Shown: positions 16,252 through 26,600 of the stretch, piece after piece | Layout of the letters: each line of letters opens with the position of its first letter | Position numbering within the stretch: position 1 is the first letter of the stretch | DNA from: Bryobacter aggregatus MPL3 | GTDB taxonomy: Bacteria > Acidobacteriota > Terriglobia > Bryobacterales > Bryobacteraceae | Direction of reading: 5' to 3' | Assembly (NCBI RefSeq): GCF_000702445.1 | Contig: NZ_JNIF01000003.1 | Location: 2,790,001 to 2,854,000 of the forward strand | Length of the DNA stretch: 64,000 bases | Notes under the pieces: generated by a model | Seen by the model: only the letters and a program-made list of their open reading frames with translations | Told to the model about the DNA's origin: nothing | Databases searched by the model: none | Position numbers and translations under genes: made by a program

Positions 16252-16764
16252 TCAGACCACTCCGAGTTTGGCCGCGATCTTGGACAGCAACTGCCGGTCT
16301 GCGACCGTGAAAGCGTTGACCGTATCCTTGTACGCATCCTTGATTCTTACGGTCACCACGTTGCCAAAGGTAAAGGTGAGTTCCTCATTGTCCTTGAGGG
16401 GACGCAGCGGGACAGGGATCGGTGCGAGCCGTGAGCCAGGGCCATAATCGACCATCCGCTCCCGCGGCAGAATATTGACCGTCGCCGCATCCTCCTTAAG
16501 GAGTGCGAGTTGGTCCAGTTGGGGAACGCCCTTTGTGTCTGCGATCACCATTCCATTTTTGTCGTAGAGCAGTGCTGCATCGTAGAGCATGGTGCGCTTG
16601 GTGGTGGTGCGGGCGGCAGGATCAAACCAGCATTTGACCGGCTTGGAGGAATCCCAGAGAGGAGCCTCCTCGCCAGTTGCTTTCAGATACTCATCCCGTG
16701 TTTGGAAGTACGGGAAGAGGTAGAGGTCGTTGATCGGAAACATTCCGGTTCCGGTTTCGCTCAT
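16252..16764 (-). CDS. Hypothetical protein
   Basis: A 170-residue soluble protein without signal peptide or recognised domain. It starts MSETGTGMFPINDLYLFPYF and ends in a conserved-looking KDNEELTFTFGNVVTVRIKDAY region followed by a short helix. The ATG at 16764 was chosen over an upstream GTG (16779) because GAGG sits 5 nt before it. It is convergent with the exported protein gene across a 221-bp gap and divergent from the CotH-like gene across about 300 bp. A strong hairpin, AGGGGCCG/CGGCCCCT (16223-16245), lies beyond the stop but lacks a T-run. I do not recognise its function. Confidence 0.55.
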   Translation of the reverse strand: MSETGTGMFPINDLYLFPYFQTRDEYLKATGEEAPLWDSSKPVKCWFDPAARTTTKRTMLYDAALLYDKNGMVIADTKGVPQLDQLALLKEDAATVNILPRERMVDYGPGSRLAPIPVPLRPLKDNEELTFTFGNVVTVRIKDAYKDTVNAFTVADRQLLSKIAAKLGVV

Positions 16765-17062
16765 AGAAGCCTCAATCACATAAAACTAACAGGCAGTTAA
16801 AGCGAGCGCTTCACCACCGGTTCCACGATACGGGATCGCTGGGTGCTTTTGTGCCTGCTTCGGAGGGAAGTGATTGAGAAGACGGGAGATCTAGTTTTGA
16901 AAAACTTGTGACTGTCGCTTTTGCCTCCCAGCCAGCGGGTTGTTTTCCATCCCCCCTGTACAGGTCCGCTTCTATCCCATTGCGAGGCGAGTAGCCGTTT
17001 GGAGAGGGGTTGCGCCTCAGGTCTTGTAGCTGTGCTCAAAGGAAAGAAAGAGGGTAATTCCT
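16765..17062. other. Divergent intergenic region
   Basis: 298 bp between the start of the hypothetical gene and the CotH-like gene. No gene is supported. Promoters for both flanking genes must lie here, but no clear paired -35/-10 was found. Confidence 0.3.
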
Positions 17063-19021
17063 GTGCATTCCAACCGGTTGTCCATTTTGATGCTGATGGT
17101 TCTCTCCGCTGTCTCTGGCCTCACGCAAAGTCAGGCGAATGTGTTTCTCGATGATTCTACGATTCAGGTGATCCATTTGACGATGGATCCTGCAGACTTG
17201 GCAACGCTGCAGCAGAATTACACCCTGAATACTTACTACCCTGCGACCTTTGCCTGGAACGGGCAGTCGCTCCAGGTGGGGGTCCGGTCGCACGGAGGAG
17301 GCAGCCGCAGTCCGGTGAAGCCGAATCTGGATGTGAACTTCACGAAGTATGTGAAAAAACAGGACTTTCTGGGGTTGACCTTTTTCCTGCTGAAGGCGAA
17401 TAATGAGGACCCTTCCAATCTGCATGAATGGCTCTCGATGAAGCTGTTCCGCAAGATGGGTTTGCCCGCCCCACGAGAAGCGCCGGCGCAGGTTTATCTC
17501 AATAACCAGTTGCTGGGTTTCTACTTCATCGTGGAGCACGAAGATGAGAGCTATCTGCAGCGGAACTTCGGGGAGAGTGGTGGCTATCTTTATGAGTGGC
17601 AGCAGAATGGAGTTTACGAGTTTAATAACCTCGGGACCGACCCTACTCTCTATGCGCCGCTTGTCGATCTGAAGACGAGCCAGGCGGCTCCGGATCTGGC
17701 GAATCTGATCAATCTGGTGCAACTGATCAATCAGCCAGCGACGAGCCTGACTGATGATCAGTTTGCGAGCGCTTTGTCGCAATTCATGAATCCCGCATTG
17801 TTTCTGGCTCACATTGCCGTGGAGTCGGTTCTCGCTGAGGAGGATGGGATCTGTGGCGGCATTGTCGGGATGAACAATTTCTTCCTCTACCAGTTCCAGA
17901 ATTCAACTCTCTATCAGTTTCTGGCCTGGGATAAGGATCTGACTTTCTCTGATCCGAATCGCGATATTTTCTTCGGCATCACGAACGGATCGAACATCAA
18001 TCTGCTGGCGCAGCGCCTGGTGGGGATTCCCCGCTACCGCACGATGTATCTGAATTCGCTGGCCAAGGCTCAAACGCTGTTTGGCGGCACTGGCGGGTGG
18101 GCTGATGTTGAACTGACCCGTGAGTATGCGCTGATCCATGATGCGGCGGTGAACGACCCGAACAAGCAATGTGCCACGTCCAATGGCCTGATCCCTTGTG
18201 GTGTGACGGACTTTGAAACAGGCGCACAGTGGCTGCATACCTATGTGGCGGGGCGCTATCCGATGGTCATGTCTTCACTGGCGTCTGCTGGCTATGTGGC
18301 CACTCCCGCCGATCCGCAGATTGCCGCAGGAGGGATAGCCGCCTGGGGAGGCACAGCGGCGGTGTCGCCCGGCGGACTGACCACGGTAAACGGTCTTGAT
18401 TTGGGAAGCAACCTGCAGCCCACGAATGGCCCCGTGCGTTTGCTGGGGAACACTTTTGTTGCCGTGAATGGCGTGCGTGCGCCGCTGTTCTCAACGACCC
18501 CGACTCAGGTGCAGTTTCAAGTTCCTGCTGATGTTCCGCTTGGAACGGCGAATGTTGTGGTGTGGAATGGAAACGACCTGAGCAATAGCGTAGATGTCTC
18601 TGTACTGGCGGCGACGCCGGATATTCTGGGAGTGATTCATGCGGATGGAACGACCCTTTCTTCGGCTCGTCCGATGCTGCCTGGGGAGACCTTGTCGATC
18701 TATGCGGCGGGGTTGGGGATTCTGAATCAGAATGTCGCGATTGGCGCGGCGGGTCCCACGGATGTTTTGGCGACCACGTTGTTGACTCCGCAGGTGATGG
18801 CCGATGCGACGCCGCTTTCGATTCAGTTCTCAGGGTTGGCTCCTGGCTTTGTCGGCTTGTATCAAGTGAATGCGATGGCGCCTACGAGTTTGAGTGCACC
18901 ACTGGCTCCCCGTGTGGTTCTATTGACGCAAGGCGGACAGTCGGCGTCGTGGACTGTCGGATCGGTGGGGGCCAGCGTATCCTCAAAACTGCACGGAGTG
19001 CAACTGACCGGGGCGCGTTAG
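17063..19021 (+). CDS. Secreted CotH-like protein with lineage-specific C-terminal domain
   Basis: A 652-residue exported protein. After a signal peptide (about 1-25) comes a CotH-type kinase-like domain (about 30-400): VRSHGGGSRSPVKPNLDVNF resembles the glycine/arginine-rich strand, NLHEWLSMKLFRKMGL the helix, and LAWDKDLTFS the metal/catalytic aspartate block. CotH proteins phosphorylate secreted proteins in Bacillus spores; bacterial relatives elsewhere are uncharacterised. From about residue 430 to the end is the beta-rich TIGR03437-type domain found in Solibacter-like acidobacteria (LSIYAAGLGILN, SGLAPGFVGLYQVNAMAP). It starts with GTG. The next gene, 9 bp downstream, carries the same type of C-terminal domain. 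Confidence 0.75.
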   Translation: MHSNRLSILMLMVLSAVSGLTQSQANVFLDDSTIQVIHLTMDPADLATLQQNYTLNTYYPATFAWNGQSLQVGVRSHGGGSRSPVKPNLDVNFTKYVKKQDFLGLTFFLLKANNEDPSNLHEWLSMKLFRKMGLPAPREAPAQVYLNNQLLGFYFIVEHEDESYLQRNFGESGGYLYEWQQNGVYEFNNLGTDPTLYAPLVDLKTSQAAPDLANLINLVQLINQPATSLTDDQFASALSQFMNPALFLAHIAVESVLAEEDGICGGIVGMNNFFLYQFQNSTLYQFLAWDKDLTFSDPNRDIFFGITNGSNINLLAQRLVGIPRYRTMYLNSLAKAQTLFGGTGGWADVELTREYALIHDAAVNDPNKQCATSNGLIPCGVTDFETGAQWLHTYVAGRYPMVMSSLASAGYVATPADPQIAAGGIAAWGGTAAVSPGGLTTVNGLDLGSNLQPTNGPVRLLGNTFVAVNGVRAPLFSTTPTQVQFQVPADVPLGTANVVVWNGNDLSNSVDVSVLAATPDILGVIHADGTTLSSARPMLPGETLSIYAAGLGILNQNVAIGAAGPTDVLATTLLTPQVMADATPLSIQFSGLAPGFVGLYQVNAMAPTSLSAPLAPRVVLLTQGGQSASWTVGSVGASVSSKLHGVQLTGAR

Positions 19022-19030
19022 AGAGGCCCA

Positions 19031-20887
19031 ATGCTGATCCAAAACCGAATTCGTTGCTTTGCGCTGCAGGTGACGCTGCTTGCTTCGCTGGGCATCTCCC
19101 CGCTTGCTTTTGGGGTGACACTCGTTCGCAGCCCCTACTTGCAGAATGTCCAGCAAGACCATGCTTCAATCCTTTGGACGACCCGTGAGCCGGGGGTAGC
19201 CACGGTGAGTTTTACCGATGGACGGAGCGTCCAGACGGTGAGGGCGAAAAGCCGGGAGTTTTCGCCGGAAGAAACAGGGATGCCGGATGTCTTCTATCAA
19301 CATGAAGCAGACCTGACGGCGCTGCAACCCGGGGTGAACTATCAGTACATGGTGCTGGTGAATGATGTGCCGTTGAGTCCGTCTTTGTCGAATAACCAAG
19401 CGCTCCATTTCATGACTGCCGGGCCGGGGCGCTTCTCTTTTCTTGTGCTGGGAGATAGCGGATCTGGCTCGCCGGAGCAATTGCAACTAGCGGGCCGCCT
19501 GAATGCGGAGCAAGGGATTTCGCTTGTGATTCATACAGGCGATCTTGCCTATGAGAATGGGACCTTTGCGCAGTTTGACGATCGATACTTTGCTCCCTAC
19601 CGGGCCCTGATGGGCCGCCTGCCTTTCTTTCCGACGCCCGGAAATCACGAATACTACACGCAGCGTGCGGCTCCTTATCTGGCCGTGAATGCATTCCCCG
19701 ATAACGGGGGACCGGCCGAGGATCGGGGCCGTTATTACTCCTTTGATTGGGGCGACGCCCATTTTGTGTCGCTCGATTCGAACCTGCTTCGTATGGATGC
19801 TTCCGAAAGGATGCTCCAATGGCTGGAAGAGGATCTGAAGGGAACTGGAAAGTTCTGGAAGATTGTCTTCTTCCATCACACCCCCTATCCGAGCGGGTAT
19901 CACCTCGATGATCCGATCTGTGCCGCCGCCAAGGAGAAGGTGGTGCCGATTCTAGACCGCTACGGAGTGCAACTGGTGCTGAATGGGCATGAGCATAGCT
20001 ACCAGCGCACCGTCTCTCTGGTGAATAGCCAGCCTGTTTCGAATGGCGGTGGAACTGTCTATATCAACAGCAGTGGGGGCGGGGCATGGCTGCAGCCGAT
20101 TGGAGAGGTGTCCGAGACGGCAGTGTCGCTGCATCTCCACAACTACTTGCGCGTGGATCTGGACGGTGTTGGGTTGACGGTGAGAGCGCTGGGGATCACA
20201 GGGACGGAGCTGGACAAGGTAGTGCTCGCGCCAGTGCCGGTCATCCAAAGCGTGGCGAACGGAGGTGATTTCAGCACGAAGGTGGCAGGAGGATCCTGGA
20301 TTGCGATCTTTGGACAGAATCTGGCGCAGAGCGCAGGAATCGCTGCTGGATTGCCTGAGACGACCTTGAACGGGACCAGCGTCCGGCTCGGAGGGCGTTC
20401 CTTGCCATTGAGTTATGTCTCCCCGCAGCAGATTAATGCACATCTCCCCTTTGATGCGCTGGGGCCGGAATTGCTCACGGTGCATACGGCAAACGGAAGT
20501 TCGACGAAAGAGCTGGACGTGGTGGCTGTAGCTCCGGCGATCTTCGCCGTGTTGCAGGGGGCTCAACTGGTTACGGCAAATCAGCCTGCGACGGCCGGTG
20601 AGACCATCCTGGTGCTGGGGACAGGATTGGGTGCTGTGGCGGGAGAACTGGCTCCGGGTGCCCCTGCGCCCAGTCCGGCCGTGGCGGTGTTGTATCCCGT
20701 GCTGGTTCATGTGGATGGCCAGGTGCTCACGCCGACTTTTGCCGGCCTGTTTCCTGGCATTGTCGGGTTGTATGAAGTGATTGTGCCGTTGCCGAAGACG
20801 ATCTCCTTGGGGCAGACGCTGCTGCAACTGGAAGTGGATGGCGCCAAGAGCAATCCGGTACTGATCTCCATTGTGGCGGGAAACTGA
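19031..20887 (+). CDS. Secreted purple-acid-phosphatase-like metallophosphoesterase
   Basis: A 618-residue exported protein: signal peptide (about 1-29), an N-terminal fibronectin-III-like domain (LVRSPYLQNVQQDHASILWT and following), and a calcineurin-type metallophosphatase domain. The metal ligands appear in order as LVLGDSGSG, HTGDLAYENG, PTPGNHEYYT, FFHHTPYPSG and LNGHEHSYQR. These fit a dinuclear purple acid phosphatase acting on phosphoesters outside the cytoplasm. From about residue 405 the protein carries the TIGR03437-type C-terminal domain (GGSWIAIFGQNLAQSAG, FAGLFPGIVGLYEVIVPLP). It is probably co-transcribed with the CotH-like gene. A hairpin terminator follows the stop at once. 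Confidence 0.85.
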   Translation: MLIQNRIRCFALQVTLLASLGISPLAFGVTLVRSPYLQNVQQDHASILWTTREPGVATVSFTDGRSVQTVRAKSREFSPEETGMPDVFYQHEADLTALQPGVNYQYMVLVNDVPLSPSLSNNQALHFMTAGPGRFSFLVLGDSGSGSPEQLQLAGRLNAEQGISLVIHTGDLAYENGTFAQFDDRYFAPYRALMGRLPFFPTPGNHEYYTQRAAPYLAVNAFPDNGGPAEDRGRYYSFDWGDAHFVSLDSNLLRMDASERMLQWLEEDLKGTGKFWKIVFFHHTPYPSGYHLDDPICAAAKEKVVPILDRYGVQLVLNGHEHSYQRTVSLVNSQPVSNGGGTVYINSSGGGAWLQPIGEVSETAVSLHLHNYLRVDLDGVGLTVRALGITGTELDKVVLAPVPVIQSVANGGDFSTKVAGGSWIAIFGQNLAQSAGIAAGLPETTLNGTSVRLGGRSLPLSYVSPQQINAHLPFDALGPELLTVHTANGSSTKELDVVAVAPAIFAVLQGAQLVTANQPATAGETILVLGTGLGAVAGELAPGAPAPSPAVAVLYPVLVHVDGQVLTPTFAGLFPGIVGLYEVIVPLPKTISLGQTLLQLEVDGAKSNPVLISIVAGN

Positions 20888-20915
20888 AAAGACCCCGGCG
20901 TTGGGGCCGGGGTCT
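20880..20915 (-). terminator. Intrinsic terminator between convergent phosphatase and carB genes
   Basis: AGACCCCGG (20890-20898) and CCGGGGTCT (20907-20915) form a 9-bp stem with an 8-nt loop. Read leftwards it is followed by a T-rich run (complement of 20880-20889), so it best ends carAB transcription. It may also slow the plus-strand phosphatase transcript. Confidence 0.75.
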
Positions 20916-20937
20916 ACTTTCTGGTTGGGCGGACGAT

Positions 20938-23900
20938 CTACGCGGATGCTTTCCGGTGGATCTCCTGCAGGCTCCAGACGCGAGCGGGCGTGTCCTGCTT
21001 GGACACCATCGCTTCTGCTGCGGCCTTTGCTGCCGACATGGTGGTGATGCAAGGGACACGGTACTGGATGGCGGCACGGCGGATGGCCTTCTCATCGCCA
21101 AAGCTGACGCTGCCCATGGTGGTGTAGATTGCCAGTTGGACGCTGCCGGTCTTCATGAGATCGACCGCATTGGGACGGCCTTCATTCACCTTATAGATGA
21201 CCTTGGAGGGGATGCCGGCGGCCTTGAGGGCGTTGGCGGTGCCGCGTGTGGCGACGAACTGGAAGCCGAATTCCTTCAGCTTGCTGGCGATGGCAACGGC
21301 GTCGGGCTTGTGCCGGTCGTTGACGCTGATGAAGATGGTGCCGCTGGCGGGCAGGGGGATTCCGGCGCTGAGCTGGGCCTTGCCGAAGGCTTCGCCAAAG
21401 GTTTCGCCGACGCCCATGACTTCGCCAGTAGAGCGCATCTCTGGACCAAGCACCGGATCGACTCCCGGGAACTTATGGAAGGGGAGAACCGGGCTCTTGA
21501 CGAAGAACTTCGAGACCGTTAGGACGCCGCTGGTGCGGCCGCCGGTGAGGCTAGAGAGTTCCTTGAGAGTCTTGCCAAGCATCAGGCCGACGGCAACCTT
21601 GGGGAGGGCGATGCCGGTGGCTTTGCTGACGTAGGGCACGGTGCGCGAGGCACGCGGATTCACTTCGATAACGTAGACCTTGCCATCCTTAATCGCGTAC
21701 TGGACGTTCATCAGACCCACCACCTGCAAGGCGCGGGCGAGATTGACGGTATAGTCTTCGATGGTCTTGAGCTCGGCGGGCGCAATACTGGTGGGCGGCA
21801 GGACGCAACTGGAATCGCCGGAGTGGATGCCGGCTTCTTCGATGTGCTCCATGATGCCTGCGATCAGCACGTCGTTGCTATCGCTGAGGCAATCGACGTC
21901 GACCTCGAGCGCATCTTCAAGGAAGCGATCGATGAGGACAGGACGGTCCTGCGAGAAGTGGACGGCTTCCTGCATGTAGCGGCGGACCATGTCTTCGTCG
22001 TAGGCGATGACCATGGCGCGGCCGCCGAGCACGAAGCTGGGGCGCACGAGCACCGGGTAGCCGATGCGGCGGGCCACTTCACAGGCTTCCTCAACGCTGG
22101 TGGCCGTGCCGTTTTCAGGCGAGGGGATTTTGAGATCGTCGAGCAGCTTGGCGAAGAGCTTGCGGTCTTCGGCGAGGTCGATGTTCTCAGGCTGGGTGCC
22201 GATGATCGGGACACCGTGGCGCTTGAGGCTGAGAGCGAGGTTCAGCGGAGTTTGGCCGCCGAACTGGACGATGGCGCCATCGGGCTTCTCGGTATCGTAA
22301 ATGTTCAGCACTTCTTCAAGCGTGAGCGGCTCGAAGTAGAGGCGGTCGGAGGTGTCGTAGTCCGTTGAGACGGTCTCCGGGTTGCAGTTGACCATGATGC
22401 TCTCGTGGTCAAAGTCGCCAAGCGCGTAAGCGGCGTGACAGCAGCAGTAGTCGAACTCGATGCCTTGTCCGATACGGTTGGGGCCGGAGCCGAGAATCAT
22501 GACCTTCTTGCGCGAGCTGGGCTGGGCTTCGCATTCGCTCTCGTAGCTCGAATAGAGATAAGGCGTGAAGCTCTCGAATTCGGCGGCGCAGGTGTCGACG
22601 CGATTGAAGACGGCGGCGACTCCGGCTTCTTTACGGTATGCGCGCACTTCGTCCGGGGTGCTGCCGGTGGCCTTGGCGATGTAGGCATCAGAGATGCCGT
22701 CGCGCTTGACCTGCCGCAGGGTACGGGCGTCGAGGCTCGCCAGGGTCTTGCCCTTGAGCGATTGTTCTTCGTCGACGACGTCCTTGACCTGGCGGAGGAA
22801 CCAGGGATCGATGGCCGTGAGTTCCTGGACTTGCTCGATCGTCCATCCGAGGGAGAAGGCGAAGCGGATGTAATTGAGCCGGTCGGGATTGGGGGTGATC
22901 AGGCGTTGGCGGATCAACGTCTCGTCGTAGACTTCTGCCTTCTCGCTCTTGCCCGTTTCGAGCGAGCGCAGGGCCTTGCCGAGACTCTGCCGGAAGGTAC
23001 GGCCGATCGACATGACTTCACCGACGCTCTTCATCTGCGTACCGAGGGCAGGGGAGGAGCCAGGGAATTTTTCAAACTGCCAGCGGGGGATTTTCACCAC
23101 GACGTAGTCGATGGTGGGCTCAAAGCAGGCTGGGGTGACGCGGGTGATGTCGTTTTTGAGCTCGTCGAGACGGTAGCCGACGGCGAGCTTGGCGGCGATC
23201 TTCGCAATCGGGAAGCCGGTGGCCTTCGAGGCCAAGGCCGAACTGCGGCTGACGCGGGGGTTCATCTCGATGATGATCATGCGCCCGTTGGCGGGGTTGA
23301 TGGCGAACTGGACGTTAGAGCCGCCGGTGTCGACGCCAATCTCGCGCAGACAGGCGAGCGAGGCGTCGCGCATCATCTGGTATTCGCGGTCGGTGAGGGT
23401 CTGGGCCGGCGCGACGGTGATCGAGTCGCCGGTGTGGACGCCCATCGGGTCGAAGTTTTCGATGGAGCAGACGATGATGGCGTTGTCGGCGAGGTCGCGG
23501 ATGACCTCCATCTCGTACTCTTTCCAGCCGAGCATGCTCTCTTCAGCGAGCACTTCGTGAACGGGGGAGAGGTCGAGGCCGCGCTCGAGAATTTCGATCA
23601 GCTCTTCGGTGTTGTAGGCAATGCCGCCGCCGGTGCCGCCGAGGGTGAAGCTGGGGCGGAGGATGAGCGGATAGCCGATTTCCTGAGCGAAGGCGAGACC
23701 GTCTTCGACGCGGGTGATGAGACGGGATTCGGGCAGATCGAGGCCGATCTTGCGCATTGCGTCTTTGAAGAGCAGGCGGTCTTCGGCCTTCTTGATGCTT
23801 TCGACCTTGGCGCCGATCAACTCGACGCCGTATTGTTCGAGAACGCCCGCTTCGGCGAGGGCGATGGCGAGGTTGAGGCCGGTTTGGCCACCGACGGTGG

Positions 23901-24162
23901 AGAGCAGGGCGTCGGGGCGTTCCTTCTTGATGACTTCGGTGGCGAACTCGACGGTGAGCGGCTCGACGTAGGTGGCGTCGGCCAAGTCGGGGTCGGTCAT
24001 GATTGTTGCCGGATTGGAATTGATGAGGACGACTTCAAAGCCGTCGTCGCGAAGAGCCTTACAGGCCTGGGTGCCGGAGTAATCAAACTCGCAGGCCTGG
24101 CCGATGACGATGGGGCCGGAGCCCACGATGAGGATCTTCTTGAGGTCTGTTCTACGGGGCAT
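20938..24162 (-). CDS. carB: Carbamoyl-phosphate synthase large subunit
   Basis: A 1074-residue protein, essentially the same length as E. coli CarB. It makes carbamoyl phosphate from bicarbonate, ammonia (channelled from CarA) and two ATP, feeding arginine and pyrimidine synthesis. Two homologous ATP-grasp halves are seen. The first begins [25 protein letters not shown] and contains [16 protein letters not shown] and [20 protein letters not shown]. The second begins at about 560 ([21 protein letters not shown]) and contains [19 protein letters not shown] and [20 protein letters not shown]. The last 140 residues are the methylglyoxal-synthase-like allosteric domain. It lies 3 bp after carA, and a strong terminator follows. 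Confidence 0.97.
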   Translation of the reverse strand: MPRRTDLKKILIVGSGPIVIGQACEFDYSGTQACKALRDDGFEVVLINSNPATIMTDPDLADATYVEPLTVEFATEVIKKERPDALLSTVGGQTGLNLAIALAEAGVLEQYGVELIGAKVESIKKAEDRLLFKDAMRKIGLDLPESRLITRVEDGLAFAQEIGYPLILRPSFTLGGTGGGIAYNTEELIEILERGLDLSPVHEVLAEESMLGWKEYEMEVIRDLADNAIIVCSIENFDPMGVHTGDSITVAPAQTLTDREYQMMRDASLACLREIGVDTGGSNVQFAINPANGRMIIIEMNPRVSRSSALASKATGFPIAKIAAKLAVGYRLDELKNDITRVTPACFEPTIDYVVVKIPRWQFEKFPGSSPALGTQMKSVGEVMSIGRTFRQSLGKALRSLETGKSEKAEVYDETLIRQRLITPNPDRLNYIRFAFSLGWTIEQVQELTAIDPWFLRQVKDVVDEEQSLKGKTLASLDARTLRQVKRDGISDAYIAKATGSTPDEVRAYRKEAGVAAVFNRVDTCAAEFESFTPYLYSSYESECEAQPSSRKKVMILGSGPNRIGQGIEFDYCCCHAAYALGDFDHESIMVNCNPETVSTDYDTSDRLYFEPLTLEEVLNIYDTEKPDGAIVQFGGQTPLNLALSLKRHGVPIIGTQPENIDLAEDRKLFAKLLDDLKIPSPENGTATSVEEACEVARRIGYPVLVRPSFVLGGRAMVIAYDEDMVRRYMQEAVHFSQDRPVLIDRFLEDALEVDVDCLSDSNDVLIAGIMEHIEEAGIHSGDSSCVLPPTSIAPAELKTIEDYTVNLARALQVVGLMNVQYAIKDGKVYVIEVNPRASRTVPYVSKATGIALPKVAVGLMLGKTLKELSSLTGGRTSGVLTVSKFFVKSPVLPFHKFPGVDPVLGPEMRSTGEVMGVGETFGEAFGKAQLSAGIPLPASGTIFISVNDRHKPDAVAIASKLKEFGFQFVATRGTANALKAAGIPSKVIYKVNEGRPNAVDLMKTGSVQLAIYTTMGSVSFGDEKAIRRAAIQYRVPCITTMSAAKAAAEAMVSKQDTPARVWSLQEIHRKASA

Positions 24163-24165
24163 CTG

Positions 24166-25302
24166 CTACTTGGAGCCTTTCCAGTCGCTCATCAGCTTGA
24201 TGAAGTCGTCGAAGAGGTATTGGGAATCGTGAGGGCCGGGTGCGGCCTCGGGATGGTATTGCACGCAGAAGAGGGGGTGGTTGCGGTGACGCAGACCCTC
24301 GAGGGTCTGGTCATTCAGATTGATGTGGGTGAGGTCGACTTCGTTCTGATTGAGCGAGTCCGGGTCGACACAGAAGCCGTGGTTTTGCGCAGTGATCTCG
24401 ACTTTGTTCGTGGTGCGGTTGAGCACCGGATGATTGCCGCCACGGTGGCCGAATTTCAGCTTGTAGGTTTTGCCGCCAAGCGCGAGGCCGATGACCTGGT
24501 GGCCAAGACAGATGCCGAAGATTGGAGCTTTCCCGATCAGCTTCTGGACTTGCTTGGTTTGGAATTCGAGCGGTTCAGGGTCGCCGGGGCCGTTCGACAG
24601 AAAGATGCCGTCTGGTTTCAGCGCGAGGACGTCTTCGGCGCTGGTGCCGGCGGGAACAACGGTGAGGTCGCAGCCGACATGGGCGAGGCGGCGCAAGATG
24701 TTGCGCTTCATCCCGAAGTCATAGGCGACAACTTTGAAGCTGGCAGGGGCGGGCTGGCGCAGGACTTCTGATTCTGAGACGCCGGTGACAGTCTCATTCC
24801 ATTGGTAGGACTTGGGAGTGGAGACGACGGTGGCCAGATCGAGGCCGGCCATCGATCGGACATTGCGGGCACGCTCGACCAGTACGCGAGGGTCGAGTGT
24901 CGTGGAGGAGAGAACCCCCCGCATTACCCCGCCCATGCGGAGTTTCCGGACGAGGGCGCGGGTATCGATTCCGGTGATTCCAGGAATTCCGTGTTTCGAG
25001 AGGAAATCGCCAGCTTCGTCGTCGCTTCGCCAGTTGCTAGCGAGCGGGGAATATTCACGGACGACCAATCCTTCGAAAAACGGCCGAATCGCTTCATTGT
25101 CAGCGTCGTTGGTTCCGTAATTTCCGATCTGCGGGTTCGTCAGTACGACGATCTGCCCCGCGTAGGAAGGGTCTGTGAAGATCTCTTGGTATCCGGTGAG
25201 CGAGGTATTGAAAACCACTTCACCCGCTTTGTCTACGGGCGCACCAAAGGCATTGCCCTCGAAGACCGAACCGTCTTCCAGGGCGAGCAAGGCAGTGTTC
25301 AA
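24166..25302 (-). CDS. carA: Carbamoyl-phosphate synthase small (glutaminase) subunit
   Basis: A 378-residue subunit that releases ammonia from glutamine for CarB. The N-terminal half is the CarA-specific domain ([39 protein letters not shown]). The C-terminal half is a class I glutamine amidotransferase with nucleophile cysteine in [16 protein letters not shown] and the histidine-glutamate pair in [12 protein letters not shown]. Translation starts at a TTG with an AGGAG ribosome site 9 nt upstream. A TAAAAT hexamer (complement of 25336-25341) is a plausible -10, giving a leader of about 25-30 nt. It forms an operon with carB. No PyrR-type attenuator was seen. Confidence 0.95.
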   Translation of the reverse strand: MNTALLALEDGSVFEGNAFGAPVDKAGEVVFNTSLTGYQEIFTDPSYAGQIVVLTNPQIGNYGTNDADNEAIRPFFEGLVVREYSPLASNWRSDDEAGDFLSKHGIPGITGIDTRALVRKLRMGGVMRGVLSSTTLDPRVLVERARNVRSMAGLDLATVVSTPKSYQWNETVTGVSESEVLRQPAPASFKVVAYDFGMKRNILRRLAHVGCDLTVVPAGTSAEDVLALKPDGIFLSNGPGDPEPLEFQTKQVQKLIGKAPIFGICLGHQVIGLALGGKTYKLKFGHRGGNHPVLNRTTNKVEITAQNHGFCVDPDSLNQNEVDLTHINLNDQTLEGLRHRNHPLFCVQYHPEAAPGPHDSQYLFDDFIKLMSDWKGSK

Positions 25303-25443
25303 CCTTGTGTTCTCCTTATTGGGGGGATTTTCACCATTTTATCATGGCGAGGGGGAATCCACCGAATCGGAGCTTTCGGTCCCGAATTGGAAACGTCCGT
25401 TTCAGATTGGGACGTCCGGAAAATGCCACCTGGCAAGTTTTTG

Positions 25444-26292
25444 TTAGGTGGGCAGCGTGTTCGCGTTCACCACTTTGAGGTTGCCCTTGGTGACGCTGTC
25501 AATCGCGTTTGTGGAATTGTTGAGGTTATAGCTGGCGGCCTCCGCGCGGTAGGTGTCGAGGACGTTTTGGGTGGCGGAGAAAGGATCTTTTGCCGTGCGG
25601 GCTGCGTTCAGGCTGTTGGCCAGGACGGAGGCGTCAATCATCTGCCCGTTCGGCATCCGGATATATTGGTCTTTTTGTTGGGTTCCGAAGGTGCTGAAGG
25701 GGGAATCGACGAGCGTTCCGCCGAGCAAGGTGGCGAGTTCCTGCCCTCCTTGTTTATCCACATTGCCAACGGCACGTGTGGCTCCGTCGCTTCTGCCGTT
25801 GGAGAGATTGGTCCACTGGATTCCCACCGGAGCGATATTGAAGGGCGTAGAGCGGTTGAGGTTATTAGTTAGGACATTGGCATAGGAGCCGGTATTGGCG
25901 TCGAGCCAGGCCTGCTTCATGGGGTCCGTCGCGGCCAGCGGCTGGGGGGCTGCGGTCTGTGCGACGGTTTTGGTGCTTGCTACTGCCGTGGCGTCCGCCA
26001 GGGCAGCAGCTGCATAGCGGCGTGCGCTGTTGTTGGTGGCGGCGATTGCATCGGCGCGCTGGGGAGGGTTGGCGTCCAGAGTCTCTTCAACGCTACTGGT
26101 GCGGCGACCTGTAGCGCTGTTGTTCGACGTTCGTGAGGCGGTGACGCGGTTGGTGAGCTCTGTCCGATTGGCTCGAAACATAGCGGAGGAGTAGGAAATC
26201 GTTCCCATGCAGAGGCGCTGAGCATGTTCGGTGCCAAAGTCAAAGAAGGTGGTGCGGATTTTGAGTGCAGAGAGGTGCCGGTTCTGGGACAT
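25444..26292 (-). CDS. Hypothetical low-complexity protein
   Basis: A frame of 282 codons coding for an Ala/Thr/Asn/Ser-rich protein with no signal peptide and no recognised domain. The N-terminal third is disordered in appearance. The more ordered part runs from about residue 125 (TDPMKQAWLDANTGSYANVL) to the end, including TPFNIAPVGIQWTNLSNGRS and YIRMPNGQMIDASVLANSL. The start is uncertain: ATGs at 26292, 26208 (MGTISYSS) and 26181 are all without a convincing ribosome site. It lies downstream of nothing obvious and 140 bp from carA, which reads the same way. Codon use looks genuine, but the function is unknown. Confidence 0.5.
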   Translation of the reverse strand: MSQNRHLSALKIRTTFFDFGTEHAQRLCMGTISYSSAMFRANRTELTNRVTASRTSNNSATGRRTSSVEETLDANPPQRADAIAATNNSARRYAAAALADATAVASTKTVAQTAAPQPLAATDPMKQAWLDANTGSYANVLTNNLNRSTPFNIAPVGIQWTNLSNGRSDGATRAVGNVDKQGGQELATLLGGTLVDSPFSTFGTQQKDQYIRMPNGQMIDASVLANSLNAARTAKDPFSATQNVLDTYRAEAASYNLNNSTNAIDSVTKGNLKVVNANTLPT

Positions 26293-26600
26293 CGTTAATT
26301 GCAGTGCTGAACTGGTCCGAGCTCGCCGTTTGTGAGAAGGCGTTCCAGCGCTGAGATCTAGGAATAGAGACGATGGCTCAATAATTAAGCTCTAGTAGGC
26401 ACAGTACTGAGACGTAGAATCTAATGCAAATGTACTTAGATCCCGGGAGCCCCGCTCGTCGGCGTGTCGATCTGACCAGACAGATACGGCCAAGGATAGT
26501 GTTGCTGGTTCTGAACCATCGCTGGTCTGCACTTCCTATCGACTTTGCTTCGTGCCTCACATTTTGATCCTGTTGTCTCTTGGCTGCGGCGGTTTTGGTA
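26293..26600. other. AT-richer intergenic region, no gene seen
   Basis: The 5' part of the 395-bp gap between the hypothetical gene and the Oar-like receptor is visibly richer in A and T than its surroundings. It contains several CTAG or TCTAG words but no coding frame worth reporting. Promoters for both divergent genes should lie in or near it; no clear -35/-10 pair was identified. Confidence 0.35.

Noticed and set aside
22405-24771. A 788-codon open frame on the plus strand opposite carB and carA
   Set aside because: It is the antisense shadow of strongly conserved carB/carA sequence. Its translation is rich in Gly/Asp/Val/Glu with no domain, as expected from GC-rich codon bias.
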